Shown piece after piece: positions 47,848-59,762 of a stretch of 64,000 nt of DNA (its first letter is position 1; each line of letters opens with the position of its first letter). Location: assembly GCA_018894105.1 (NCBI GenBank), contig CM032122.1, positions 37,541,404 to 37,605,403 of the forward strand. The letters are read 5' to 3'. The DNA is from Jacaranda mimosifolia. Taxonomy: Eukaryota > Streptophyta > Magnoliopsida > Lamiales > Bignoniaceae. The translations under genes were made by a program, and so were the position numbers. The notes under the pieces are model-generated. The model worked only from the letters and a program-made list of their open reading frames with translations. It was not told the DNA's origin and made no database searches.

Positions 47848-49827
47848 CACTACAAGAAAATTTGCATTTAGTGGCATTAGAAAGTGCAACTTAAATAGTA
47901 TTTAGTGACAATTTTATATTTAAAGATATTTTTTAAAAGTGTCACTTATAGCAGTGTAGCTAGAAGTATAAATGTCATTAATTTACCTCTATTGTGACAT
48001 TAATAAAATGCAAGAAAAAAATGTATTAGATGTCACATTAAAATGTTACAAAAAATGCATTACATAACATGCCAAAGTGAAATTAAAGAAAATTATAAAT
48101 GGCATGCCAATATGCCACTGAAAATGTATGTAATGACATATTGAAACGCCATCGAAATTCCTTTGAATGACAAGATAATACGCCACAAAAAGTACAATAA
48201 ATAACAGGTTAAAATGTCAAAAAACTAATTTTAAATGACATGCAAACATGCCATAAAAAATGCATTTAGTGATGTTAAAATACCACAAAAAATTCCTTTA
48301 GATGACATAATTACATGCCATAAAAATTAATTAAATAACATGCTAAATTAAATGGCAAAAAAGATTCCTTTGAATAACATATTAATCTACCACGAATAGC
48401 CATATTATGAGACTCAAACATGCTTCAATTGCTCTATATAAGACTCGAACCTGCGATATTTTACTTGAAAAGATATGAGTTTACTATTAAGTTATTCACC
48501 AAATGTTCATTATAAATATTCAAAAATATTATTATATTCTTATACTTTAAAAGCATATTTTCTCAAATATTTAAAAATACGCTTGAAATTATTATATTAA
48601 ATAATACATTTGAAAAAGTTTGAGACATTAAATTTAGAGATAGAAAATATTCAAAAATATAATTTATAGGTGAGGAGAAAAAATGGGCAAAATCTTAGTT
48701 TTTTTATACTTCTTGAAAAATATGATTAATTTAGTTGATACATTTAAATTATATTTAAGTAATTAATTTAATCAATGCATTATGATAAGATATAAAATTG
48801 TATATTTTACAATTATTAATAATTGTATATACTTTATTTATTTTTGTGTGATATTTATTTCATGTTACACCATAACTAAATTATGAGTTATGTTTTTCTC
48901 CTTTTTTCCAGAAAAAAAGTAGTATTGGTAGTTAAATGCTTTTAACATACAGTTAGCAATTTCAACAAATTATATTTTTATAGCATTTATTAATCAATTA
49001 CTACTAAGTAACTCTATATTGTAAAACAACATTAAATTAGTGCTACTAAATAATTTATGGTACTTTTTATAAATGACACCATAAATAAATATGAGTAGCA
49101 TTTAAAAAAAAAATATTGGCACTACTTAAATGCCTTGTAAATATATTTATGTTGGCATTTTCAATCAAATGTTATTATTGTTTTTTTTGTTACTTATTAA
49201 TCAAATGCTACTAAATATTGTATTACAGTGACATTTTTCAACAATTATCACCATATTAGTCTTATGTTTCATTATATTATCAAATGTCACCAAGTTAGTG
49301 CCACTAAATATTTTGTGGCATTTTTTTTAGGTGCCACCATAAATAAATATGAGTGACATGTTTTTAAGAAAAATTAGTAGTACTAGTTAAATACCTTCAA
49401 ATTATATTTTTGTTGGCATTTTTATCAAATGCCGCTATTTTACATGTCATTTAATAATCAAATGCTACTAAATATTTTATTATAGTGATATTTTTTTATG
49501 ACTATCACTATTTTATTTTTGTGTCTCATACACTATAAATGCCACTAAATACTTTGTGACATTTTTCTTCAAACGACACTATAATTACATATTAGTGGCA
49601 TTTTTCTAAAAAGAATTAGTAACACTAGTTAAATGCCTTTGAAATATATCTATCTTGGCATTTTTAATCAAATGTCACTATTTTGTTTGTCATTTAATAA
49701 TTAAATGCTACCAAATATTAAATTATAGTGGTATTCTTTTATAACTATCACCATAATACCTTTTCGTGTCATTATATTATAAAATGTCACAAAGTTAATG
49801 ACATTAAATGTGAATTTTCTTGTAGTG
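47848..49827. mobile_element. Non-autonomous CACTA (En/Spm) transposon
   Basis: 1,980 bp with the canonical CACTACAAGAAAATT end on the left and its inverse AATTTTCTTGTAGTG on the right, and a perfect 3-bp target duplication TTA (47845-47847 and 49828-49830). The inverted ends continue imperfectly for about 30 bp. The arms are packed with diverged copies of a short AAATG(C/T)CAC / GTGGCATTT motif, the expected transposase-binding subterminal repeats, spread over nearly the whole element. No transposase frame. Confidence 0.92.
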
Positions 49828-49830
49828 TTA

Positions 49831-50083
49831 TATATATTACTTAAAAATTAATAAAATATCAAAATATAAAACATAAAGAGTTTAAATGATATTGTCTAAC
49901 ATCACAATTCAAATTTCACAATTTATATCATAAATGATCATAATAATTTAAATATCTCAATTCTAAAGTTTAAAATTGAGAGTGTGTGAGTTAATTCTAA
50001 AGACTAAACTCTAAACCAAGATTTTTTTTGACTTTTCAATAGCTTGTGAGATATACCTTAACCTTCAAACTTTGTACTTAGAC

Positions 50084-50115
<32 letters not shown>

Positions 50116-50620
50116 ATTAAAAATTAAATGAAAAAATGGGTCTACTTCACTAGTTTGACCAGCTGGTTTGAACGCTTTTAACAAAATATGGCATTTTTTT
50201 GAATTTTTCATCTTTTTTGAGAAAATCGGACTGGTTCACCGGCTGATCGATTTTGATTTTTTAAACAGTGATAGGAGATTTCCAGGGTTACGACTCGGGT
50301 ACCCAAAAACGCTTGGATTGTTATCACACGGACATTCGAGATGCTTCCAATTGGCATTAAGTATTACTAAATAATATTCTACTTCTTAATTTGCAGGTAT
50401 GATACATTTAGCTTTCTATTTTTAAATATTCAGCTCTATTATTCACTCTCGACTCTGTGATTTAACTTGAGTGTTGGAGGGTTTTCGCTACCTCCTACGG
50501 ACCCTAATGGCTTTTTGTAATTTCAAGTCATTTGAACAGAATTCGATAGTCTTGATGAAGGATCGATCTCACTCAAATCAAGTATTATATAATGTATTTC
50601 AAAACAAAAACATAAATCTA
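49831..50620. other. Intergenic, no gene recognised
   Basis: AT-rich, with an A-tract of about 29 bases near 50082-50110. Short frames at 50168-50374 and 50471-50755 have no family match. Confidence 0.45.
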
Positions 50621-50654
50621 TCTGTAAGCTTGGTGTTTGTGAACACAAATCAGC

Positions 50655-50842
50655 CCATTATTGGAAGCATTTCCATACAATGCGGGAGGCCAACAAATAA
50701 GAGAAAAATGTCTAGCAAATCTACCTTCACAAATTTTTCTATCCCTTACAAATAGATTTGACCCCGAAACACAAGTTATTATTAAGAACTTTTCCAGACA
50801 ATGAGGCATGCCAACCAATAAGACAAAAATGTCTAGCAAAAC
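50655..50842 (+). repeat. Diverged direct repeat of about 60 bp
   Basis: About 50655-50720 and 50776-50842 share ATTATT, a TTTCCA.ACAATG block, GCCAAC.AATAAGA and AAAAATGTCTAGCAAA. Spacing is about 120 bp. Possibly an old tandem duplication. Confidence 0.65.
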
Positions 50843-50947
50843 TTTTCTCCTATGTGGAATTAGGTGTTATGTACACAAAAACTAACGTCCATGTATTAAG
50901 GTGTTAGTAAGATTAATAGAGTCACAATTGTAACTTTAGAGGATGAA

Positions 50948-50948
<1 letters not shown>

Positions 50949-50978
<30 letters not shown>

Positions 50979-50992
50979 AACACAAACACACA
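50949..50992. repeat. (CA)n microsatellite with interruptions
   Basis: CA repeats followed by ACAAAC variants. Further microsatellites occur near 56588-56612 (TA), 60955-60985 (TA/TG), 62390-62410 (TA) and 62620-62640 (TA). Confidence 0.85.
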
Positions 50993-50999
50993 TATATAT

Positions 51000-51700
51000 T
51001 AAGACCACAGAGGTCAACAATATCTTCAAACAAATATAGAAGAATTCAAGAATAGAACAAAATGTTTTTCATACTAACTTAGGTATATACTTTTCTAGGT
51101 TTTGATCCTAATTTTTTCTTATATTAATTTGTTTTGGGGAATGGTATTAGTTATTCTAGCTCTTTTTTTTTTTTTTTTTTTTTTTTAAGGATAAAAACAT
51201 CTTCTTAGAAAGTATATCCTTTGTGGACTCAAGGTTATTACCCAAGGAAGCAAGAATTTGTGATAAGGATAAATTGTTATTTGCTTAATTAAGAAAAGAA
51301 AAAGAAAATTGAAGGGAGACGAACTAAAAAGTGGAGCTCAATTATCACTATCCTAATTAATGGGTGCTTAAATAGCCATCGATATTAATGTTCTTTTTAT
51401 TATCGAATTAATGATGGGTTAGGGTTCGTACCACTTGAAAGAAAAATAATGAGTGGAATAAGTGTACAATTCTTGGCTATTTATTTACATATATATAAGT
51501 GAACAACGTTTATGCTTTGTCATTTTAGTGCGTGTTTTTTGACAAAATGAATGACCAGGTGGGGCCCATGCTTTTGTTGCCATCTGTATTTCGGTAGCAT
51601 AGTCAATACCTAAAGGAAACCAGCCTAGGGGCTGGTTAATTTATTACAATGTGCTTGCTATAATACCATGGTCTAACTCTTAAATGCTGAAATATATGAT
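51000..51700. other. Intergenic, no feature recognised
   Basis: AT-rich with a T tract of about 22 bases near 51164-51186. No gene seen. Confidence 0.45.
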
Positions 51701-51710
51701 CACTTTTTAG

Positions 51711-52375
51711 CAGTGTTTTAAAAATCGGACAGATGGCCAGTTTAGTTGGATTGATGCCTGAAAATCGATGTCGGTCAAAATCGGTTGAGGTTTTTGACCG
51801 ATTCACTCCTCTCTCTTCCTTTTTTTTTTTTTTAAAAAATAAATTAATTAAAAATTACTTTTTTTAAAAAAAAAAAGAGAAATTATGAATTGAAGATGAT
51901 AATTAAAGATTTTGAACATGTAACTTTTTAAAATATAAATTTATTTTCTTGAAATTTAATGAAGTGGTAGTTTTATGTGAATGTTTATGTTTAATTTGTT
52001 ATTTTATTTTGTTTAATTTCTATTAGATTATGTTGAATATTTAACGTAGAAGAATTTATTTGTACTTGGAGTTGAAACATGAAACGAATGATTACTTATA
52101 TTAATGTGAAATATTATTTTTTATTTATTTATAGTTGACTAATTGTGAAATAGTATTGTTTGCTAAAAAACATACTTAAAAATAAGTAAGTTGAATTTTT
52201 TTTCAAATAATATTCTTTCTATATCAATTGGAAGTTTTATTTTTTGTTAATATTAAAATATTATATATTTTTATAAAATTAAATATAATTATGACGTCAT
52301 TATGATGTCATACCGGTTGAACTAGTAACCAGTAAGGTCATCGGTTCTTTGTCCGGTCCGATTTTGAAAACATTG
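51711..52375. mobile_element. Non-autonomous hAT element with perfect 8-bp target duplication
   Basis: 665 bp. The ends CAGTGTTTTAAAAATCGGAC and CAATGTTTTCAAAATCGGAC are inverted with two mismatches in 20. Flanks are CTTTTTAG at 51703-51710 and 52376-52383. Subterminal GGTC/GACC motifs (CCGGT, ACCGATT) occur on both sides; the middle is AT-rich without coding capacity. The 8-bp duplication and the CAxTG terminus define a hAT. Confidence 0.9.
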
Positions 52376-52829
52376 CTTTTTAGGCTTCATTTAGATTATA
52401 GATTTGAGAGAGTTTTTCTTTCTTTTTTTAAAAATAAAATTGAATACAAGTTTGTTTTAATTTATTTTAATAAAAATATTTTTCTTTATTTATTTTTCTA
52501 ATTCAATGGAGTTCAAGATCTAAACATTACCTTAGTTACATAAAAATGGGGATGCCTACAATTATGTATCCAAGATGGTGCAAACGTAAAATCGAGTTAA
52601 TTAATATTATATATATTTTCTTTTAGTTCTTTATAAATAATTGATTGATCATTTGCTGTAATAAAAAATAAAATTTTTTAATGATCCTTTTGCTAATTTA
52701 TCATATCAATTTTATTATTGTGACATTAATGAACTTCCAAAACTTAATATTTGGCATGTTTTTTTACTCTATTGTTCCAATCTATTTATCCTGGGTAGAG
52801 TTCAGGTAAAAGTTGAAAAAGTTAAGGGA

Positions 52830-53290
52830 ATGTTTGATTATGTTTTACAGTGTTTTGGTTTGTACAGTTTAGGAAAATAAAATTTGAGAATGGGATTAGA
52901 AAATATGATAATAGAATTGGGGAATATGATATATTTTTGTTTATGTGTTGGAAAAAATGATAGAAATTTTTTGAGAAGTATTTATATGTTTGGGTGTGCT
53001 TTGGGGAGACATTTTTTATTGTTGATGTCGAATCAATTTGTTCCTTTTTTATCTGGTAAATGAGAAGACATTTGAATTAAATATTATTTGTTGTATGTAT
53101 GTATAATATAAATAAATATATAATAAATATATGCAATGTACATATAATGAGGAAAAAGAATATGAAAAATCCGAGGGGTTTTTGGTAAAAGAATTGGTAT
53201 TTTAGGAGGTATTTTGGAGAATTAACTATTTCTCATTTTTGGAGGTAAAACATGTATGATGTTTAGAAATATTTTAGGGGAAGGATTTAT
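52830..53290 (+). mobile_element. MITE family B, additional copy
   Basis: Shows the GGGGAGACATTTTTTATTG block, the AAATATGATAATAGAATT block and TTTATATGTTTGGGTGTGC, aligned with 40205-40680. More diverged than that copy; boundaries approximate. Confidence 0.55.
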
Positions 53291-53299
53291 CCAAGTAGT

Positions 53300-54870
53300 G
53301 CGTAAAATTTTATATGCTTTTACATTATTAACCTAAAAAATAACAATCCGAAGTTGATATGTCTATCGTTATTTCAGTTGATATGGTTAGTTATGAAAAA
53401 AAGATTATTTTAATTAAAAAATAAATTTTATTTTAAAACGCCTTAAAAAAAAATACGAGACTATGAAAACCACAAATTTGAAATAGCTGTTTTCAAATAA
53501 TTTGTAAAAAATTGATCAAATTACTCGTTAATATTATTATAATTTTTTTTTATTTATACACACACGCATATCACAAGTCCGTTAAGGTTCAATCCCATGA
53601 CTTTCCACATCATGTGAAAAATTTATATCATTGAGCCATATCTCACTTGGCATAATAATTAAGCTTAAATCAGTAGATACAGGAAAGGGATCTGTACTGA
53701 AGTATTTCATCTTCAGATCCCAATTAACAGTGGGCAGCTGTAATTGATCCCACCTAAGCATAAAAGGAAAAATTACTACGACAGCTCCCCCAACCCTGCA
53801 GATCTGATCTGTCCACGCTTAAAATGGACATAAAGTTTGGGCAGTCCGAGCTTATTAGTGGTTCAGAAATTAAGGCATTGGATGCAAATAGTAGGCTGCT
53901 ACAAGCTGCTGAAGGAACTGGTTGGCTACTTGACAGCCAATTAATAAACAGAATTTACTTCTCAAACTTTTCATCCACATTGGTAGATCATACACATTCA
54001 TATGCACGCAATCTCTGCTGTTCCTGTTCTTCCTTTCTATTTTTCCTGCATTTGAAAGAGATGCCACTTGCAGCATTATACGCTAACGGGTTTTCATCAT
54101 TCTCATGTATCGAATGCATCAATTGTATGGTTTTGTATATAAAAGAATGGATTGTGTTGTTCATGTGATAAATGTATAAACAAGTTGGTGACCCAAATTT
54201 TATTTCAACCACATGATTTATGAAGGTATGAAATGATATATTACCCAGAAAATTGACCAATCTTGCTAAGGAATGCTTGGGAGCTCCAGCAGTTATGCTT
54301 CCAAATTTTGTATCATATGGACTCCACATGCAATCTGTAGTACTATTTTACAAGTGGCTGTATGATGACGTTGGATCGTCGTAAGATAGGTATGGAAGAT
54401 TTAACTTAATGATATCAAAATTTTTCAAATTTCGCATCATGAGATTCAAGTTGAGAGCGATAAATTGAACAAGTATGCTCGTTCTTTATTGGGATGTAAA
54501 TCTTAAATTTAAATTCGGTTGGGATTATTTGTTAAAAATTATGATAGAACAATTTATGAATATCTTCATAGTGGATTTGATTATATCAAAAATGATGTGA
54601 ATGTGAGCTCCCAACCATTTATGGTTGGAGATATCATTACTTATTTTGTACTAAAGTCATTTATGAACCACAAGTTGTAACGTGAAATCAAAAGGCATTA
54701 CCTGAATGCTATTGTAGGTACATGCACAGAAATAATAAAAGAGCAGTATTTGATAGAAAATAATTGGGAGTTCCTATCATATATTGGGGGTTATAAAAAA
54801 ATGAGCCAACAAGGGGGAGTAATTGGACACATTGTGGGTTTTTGTTTTGAAAAATTATTTCAATGAATGA
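53300..54870. other. Intergenic with one short interspersed repeat copy
   Basis: 53570-53650 is the uninterrupted relative of the repeat split by MITE 1 near 41.4 kb. The open frame at 53824-54168 (114 codons) has no recognised family. Otherwise nothing identifiable. Confidence 0.5.
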
Positions 54871-54876
54871 GATACT

Positions 54877-55572
54877 AGGGTTGTCAATGGATTGAATTTT
54901 AATCCGAATTTGATCTGAATTTTAAGATTTTTATCCGATTAAAATATTTTATGGATAAGATTCGATTATAAATATTCGAAATCCGAAATAAGTGGATTGG
55001 ATATTGAATTAAGCAATCCGGTCCGTTAAAGATCCGAATCCAAACATTAGTATTTTTTATTAAATTCATACTCTTATATATAATATTAATAAAAATTTTA
55101 AAACAAAATCTATGTATTATATTGACCTAATATATATATATATATATTAATATTTATATTATATTATTAATATTGAGTTTTTAACCTAAAAAATAAGAGG
55201 GATATTGATAAACTATCAAATATAATAACATATGATAGTTCACCAATACATTAATATAATTTGAAAAAGGAATTTGGTATTCAAATATTTAACTTTTGGA
55301 CTAATATATAATAAAAAGTTGTTAAAAATTCAAATATGACATATATTTACTTTATAAATACAATATTTTTATAAAGTTTAAAAGGAAAAAACAAGAAAGA
55401 AAAAAATAAATTGGGTCGGATTTTTTAATAGGATTTCGGATATCCATCGGATTCGAATTTGATACTGACTAACAAAGATCCTATAGGATTTCGGGTCGGA
55501 TTCGGATTTGAATTTTGTTAATTGAATTCGAATATGACAAATCCGATCCAGATCCGACCCGTAGACTGCCCT
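54877..55572. mobile_element. Putative MITE with GGATCC/TCGGAT-rich ends
   Basis: About 696 bp. Left end AGGGTTGTCAATGG and right end, inverted, AGGGCAGTCTACGG. Arms are full of ATCCGAATCC / GGATTCGGAT motifs, as in a common dicot repeat with GTCAATGG ends; the centre is AT-rich. A fragment of the same type (CCCATTGACAGCCC) lies near 60938-60951. No clear target duplication. Confidence 0.6.
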
Positions 55573-55579
55573 CAATTGA

Positions 55580-56580
55580 GAGAGAAGCAATTTATAAAGT
55601 ATTATAAAACCCTGAACTCTTGTAACATAGGATAAAGATACTTGATATAATATGACTAGTGTAAGTAATAAAATTAAGTATAATATAGCAAATGAAATAA
55701 TATACCACACATACTTGGTACCACAAGTTCGTTTCGGGTCATTTTCCTATATATTTTGTAGCATGAGCTACTTTTTCAAGTAGTCTGATTTTCGTTGCAC
55801 CTGTGGTCTCCGGTAAAACTTTTTCCTTTCCCAGACTTAGACTATAGGTTTGGATTAAGAAAAATGGTGAGGAAAAAGAGAAGAAAAATACAAAATGTAT
55901 AAATACTAAAATACATGGTTACATCATTTGAAGTATGAAAATAATTTTTCATCGCATTTTCTACTTTAAATTCCAAGACCCAAACATAGGGTTAAGATTT
56001 CTCATTCGGTGCTCAAGTAATTGCTGGAATTTGAGGGAGGGGTACGTTGAAATGGACTACCATGCATATATGTTTCAATATCTGCGTGTATTAGTGACAT
56101 CAACTTTTATGAATGGAGACATCAAATTTATGAGACGCGATGCAGGGTAGATGGGACTATCTGGCAAAACAATAATGGGAACTAGACATATATATGGGAT
56201 ACAACAAAAATAGCAGCAAAATATGGACTCCTGGTTTTGATATTACTACAGGATGGATGCTATAGACTGACCAAGCCATTATGGGTTCGACGTGATTGGA
56301 AACGAAGTACAATAAACCATTAGGGTAGAGTAAATTAAGCACTTGTAAGAATTTCTTTGGCCTGGCCCTGAGTAGGGTCAATGAAAATGATCAGCCTGAA
56401 AATTGGATAAAAACTGTTTTTGACCAAAGGGCTTTTAGAAACGAAATATCATTACGGCCCGTTCATGTCATATTTATTGGCTTTTGGAAACATATAATAT
56501 TACTCCCACTACCACAAAAAAAAAAAAAAAAAAAAAAATAGTTACAAAACAATTAATGCATGATAATATTAAAATTGTCA

Positions 56581-56612
<32 letters not shown>

Positions 56613-56960
56613 TAAGGGACAAAATAATGCACCATAAAATGGAACAAAAAATACTAATTAAATTGAGGATTTGAAGGTGGCTTCTCATGAAATCGGCGTA
56701 CCTAAAGCATGAGCACATGTTGTTTGAGATTATTAAAGATGGTTAGCTATGGAAGTCAAGCACAAATTTGTTGGTGGGAGTTGAGAGATTCCTAGCGCTT
56801 TAATGGCCAAATATCGCATGTGCAACGTGCCTAACCCCTTCATGTATTAAAATGTTCTATTTCAATTTTTCATCAAGCATTGCTCAACGTCCGCATATAT
56901 CCGCACTACTTTCTCCTTCTCCCCATTTTTCTTTTGGTTCTCCCAAACACCAGACAAAAG
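55580..56960. other. Intergenic upstream of KCS gene
   Basis: No gene recognised. Poly-A near 56515-56540 and (TA)n at 56588-56612. No strong TATA box for the KCS gene was identified. Confidence 0.45.
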
Positions 56961-56965
56961 AAAAC

Positions 56966-58375
56966 ATGGAACTTGCGGACATGTTTTTCTACTGCCTCCT
57001 TCTTCTTCCTCTCTTTTACATCCTATGGAGAGCTTTCGATCAAAGAAGGAGCCAATATTGTTACATATTGGACTATGAATGCTACATGCCAAAGGACGAT
57101 AGAAAGCTCAGCACCAAATTTTCTGGTGAAATCATTAAGAGGAGCAAACACCTCGGACTCAACGAGTACAAGTTCCTCTTAAAAGCCATTGTCAGTTCAG
57201 GCATCGGCGAGGAGACATATGCCCCCAAGGTTGTCTTTGACGGCCGGGAAGCATCTCCGGCTCTCCAAGATGGGCTCTTGGAAATGGACGAGTTTTTCCT
57301 CGCCACCATTGGCAAACTGTTCAAAAGAACCGGCATATCTCCTTCAGAAATCGACGTCCTTATAGTAAACGTATCGATGCTTGCCACAGTCCCTTCTTTC
57401 GCCGCCAGGATTATGAATTTGTACAAGATGAGAGAAGATATCAAGGTCTACAATCTGACCGGGATGGGGTGCAGCGCCAGCTTAGTGTCCATCAACATCG
57501 TCCAAAACATCTGCAAGACTCGAAAAAACGTGCAGGCCCTTGTAATAACATCGGAGTCTTTGAGCCTGAACTGGTACACGGGCAATGACAGATCTATGAT
57601 ACTAGCCAATTGTCTCTTTAGAACAGGAGGCTGCGCCATGATTCTGACGAATAAAGCATCCTTAAAAGACAAAGCCATGTTCAAGTTGAAATGCCTTGTG
57701 AGAACCCACCACGGTGGAAAGGATGAATCCTACGGTTGTTGCCTGCAAAAAGAGGACGACAAAGGGCTCATGGGCTTCCACCTTGGCAAGAACCTCCCCA
57801 AGGCCGCCACATATGCATTCGTCGATAACTTAAAAGAAATAGCTCCCAAAATCTTGCCAGTCCGAGAGCTTCTTCGCTTCACAGTTCTACTACTTGTCCG
57901 AAAATTACATCAGAAATGGAGCAAAGCCGCGGCAGGGTCGGCCGTCAGGCCGATGATCAACTTTAAGACAGGAGTGGATCATTTTTGCCTACACACTGGT
58001 GGGAAGGCGGTGATAGATGCAATAGCACAGAGCCTGAGTTTGAGCGAAAATGACGTTGAACCGGCCCGGATGACGTTGCACCGGTTCGGGAACACGTCGG
58101 CCAGTAGCCTTTGGTACGTGTTGGCGTATATGGAGTCCAAGAAAAGGCTGAAGAAAGGGGACAAGGTTTTTATGATTAGCTTTGGAGCAGGGTTTAAGTG
58201 CAACAGCGCCTTGTGGGAGGTCATGAGGGATTTGGAAGGTAACAATGTGTGGAAAAACTTCATCGATAGCTATCCACCCAAGAATTTGGCAAATCCTTTC
58301 TTGGAGAAGTTTGGATGGCTTCAAGACAAGGATCCCAATACATTCTGCATAGATGATTATGAAATAACAGATTAA
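56966..58375 (+). CDS. KCS: 3-ketoacyl-CoA synthase, KCS3/KCS12 type
   Basis: Intronless, 469 residues from the ATG at 56966. The frame stays open 38 codons upstream to an ATG at 56852, but that extension is Ser/Pro-rich leader-like sequence and MELADMFFYCLLLLPLFYILW is the family-like start. KCS enzymes do the condensing step of very-long-chain fatty acid elongation in the ER. One N-terminal membrane segment (about residues 7-22) is present, short of the two in most KCS, as in KCS3/KCS12. The catalytic triad is visible: Cys169 in GMGCSAS, His343 in LHTGGK and Asn376 in RFGNTSASS, with H-to-N spacing of 33 as in FAE1. Arabidopsis KCS3 and KCS12 are reported to dampen wax elongation through KCS6, so a regulatory role is possible despite an intact triad. 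Clade assignment rests on length, sequence and position. Confidence 0.92.
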   Translation: MELADMFFYCLLLLPLFYILWRAFDQRRSQYCYILDYECYMPKDDRKLSTKFSGEIIKRSKHLGLNEYKFLLKAIVSSGIGEETYAPKVVFDGREASPALQDGLLEMDEFFLATIGKLFKRTGISPSEIDVLIVNVSMLATVPSFAARIMNLYKMREDIKVYNLTGMGCSASLVSINIVQNICKTRKNVQALVITSESLSLNWYTGNDRSMILANCLFRTGGCAMILTNKASLKDKAMFKLKCLVRTHHGGKDESYGCCLQKEDDKGLMGFHLGKNLPKAATYAFVDNLKEIAPKILPVRELLRFTVLLLVRKLHQKWSKAAAGSAVRPMINFKTGVDHFCLHTGGKAVIDAIAQSLSLSENDVEPARMTLHRFGNTSASSLWYVLAYMESKKRLKKGDKVFMISFGAGFKCNSALWEVMRDLEGNNVWKNFIDSYPPKNLANPFLEKFGWLQDKDPNTFCIDDYEITD

Positions 58376-59570
58376 TTTTTTCTTGATAATCTTTTTGGTC
58401 AGGAGCCTGATTTTTCTTCTTCATTCTTCTGGTCAAGGTATTAATTACTTTACCTTGTGTTTTGATATTTTCTCTTTGCTTTTATTATTTGTTTTGGTGT
58501 AACTTTCATAGGTCTTATTGTTGATTCACAGACATGGTTGCTACCCAATTAATAGTGGAAGATATATATTCCTTTTCTTTTTTTCCTTAAATCACATTCT
58601 TTATTTTAATTGGAGTTTCATTTTTTTATTTGTAATAAAATATTTTTTTAAATAAACATTAATTGAATGTGGACAATTTATATTTAAAATGTAGTGTTGT
58701 AAAATAAAACAAGAGATGAAATACCAATTAAAATAAAAAATAAAAAATGCCTTTTTGGACCTAAAATTTGTACCCTTTTCAAAGATGCATCTATCACTAG
58801 CTAGAGGGAAAAGTGCTAATGGATTTGATCTTATAAGTTGTCTTAGCTTAAATAGTACGCTTTGGATTCTCTATTTCATATCATATTTTATTTTTTATTT
58901 TAATTTAATGAATACATATCAAGTGCTAAATTGAATATTTTTTTTTATAAAAAGCATAATTGATTGAAGATTAGATATACTTAACATGTATTCATGAAGT
59001 TGGAATAGAAAATGAAATTGGAGATCAGGTATTATTTCATAAACTTGAAGATCAATTACTCTCTTGTCCGTCTCTATTTGTGCAGCACTAGTATATACAT
59101 GAATTCTAGAAAAAGAAGTTTCTATATGACCCAAAAGTCCAACTCTCTAGTAAAGTCGACTTTTCCAAAATAAAGAAAAATTGAATGTTCGAATCCAAAT
59201 CCAATTTAATGGAATTGAATCAATCACATAACAAGTGGCTTACACTCCAAAGAGAGGAGAAAATGGTAATACTAGTAGAACAAATTGTTCTGGCAAGAGA
59301 CTCTTAGTTTCAATTGTACGTTCGTACATGGTTGCTAGTGCTGTTTATTTATCATCAGTTTACACATCAAGCAGTTCCTTTCTTCTAACATGCATCGAGT
59401 ACACATCAGCAAGCTGCAAGAAAAATGTTCTGTCTATCTCACTCAATTTCGACTCCTCAGGCACACAGAAACAACATATGATGTGGCCCGTAAATTGACA
59501 GCAGAAATATGAACAAGTTGGAGGTGTCTGTTGAGTTCTTGTGCAAAAGGGCATTCAAAATGAATGCACA
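58376..59570. other. KCS 3' region and intergenic DNA
   Basis: No gene seen. About 58860-59030 is a relative of the repeat interrupted by solo LTR 2 at 31.5 kb. The frames at 59235-59498 and 59360-59554 on opposite strands have no family match. Confidence 0.5.
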
Positions 59571-59576
59571 AAGTTA

Positions 59577-59626
59577 TGGATGTAGCTGGCTCCTCTTTAA
59601 TTTGGCTAAACGTTCGTCCTCGCCCC

Positions 59627-59671
<45 letters not shown>

Positions 59672-59718
59672 ATGTAGCTGGCTCCTCTTTAATTTGGCTA
59701 AACGTACGTCCTCGCCCC

Positions 59719-59749
<31 letters not shown>

Positions 59750-59762
59750 CGTGTGTGTGAGC
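59577..59762 (+). repeat. Two-unit tandem duplication with (TA)n(TG)n microsatellites
   Basis: A unit of about 93 bp starting GATGTAGCTGGCTCCTC begins at about 59579 and again at about 59671. Each ends in ATATAT followed by a GT run. The single-copy parts differ at about one base (ACGTTC versus ACGTAC), so the duplication is recent. Confidence 0.9.

Noticed and set aside
53824..54168. 114-codon open frame as a gene
   Set aside because: No recognisable domain, overlapped by open frames on the other strand, and lies in repeat-rich DNA.
56852..56965. 38-residue N-terminal extension of the KCS
   Set aside because: Possible but Ser/Pro-rich and not family-like; the ATG at 56966 gives the expected N-terminus and length.
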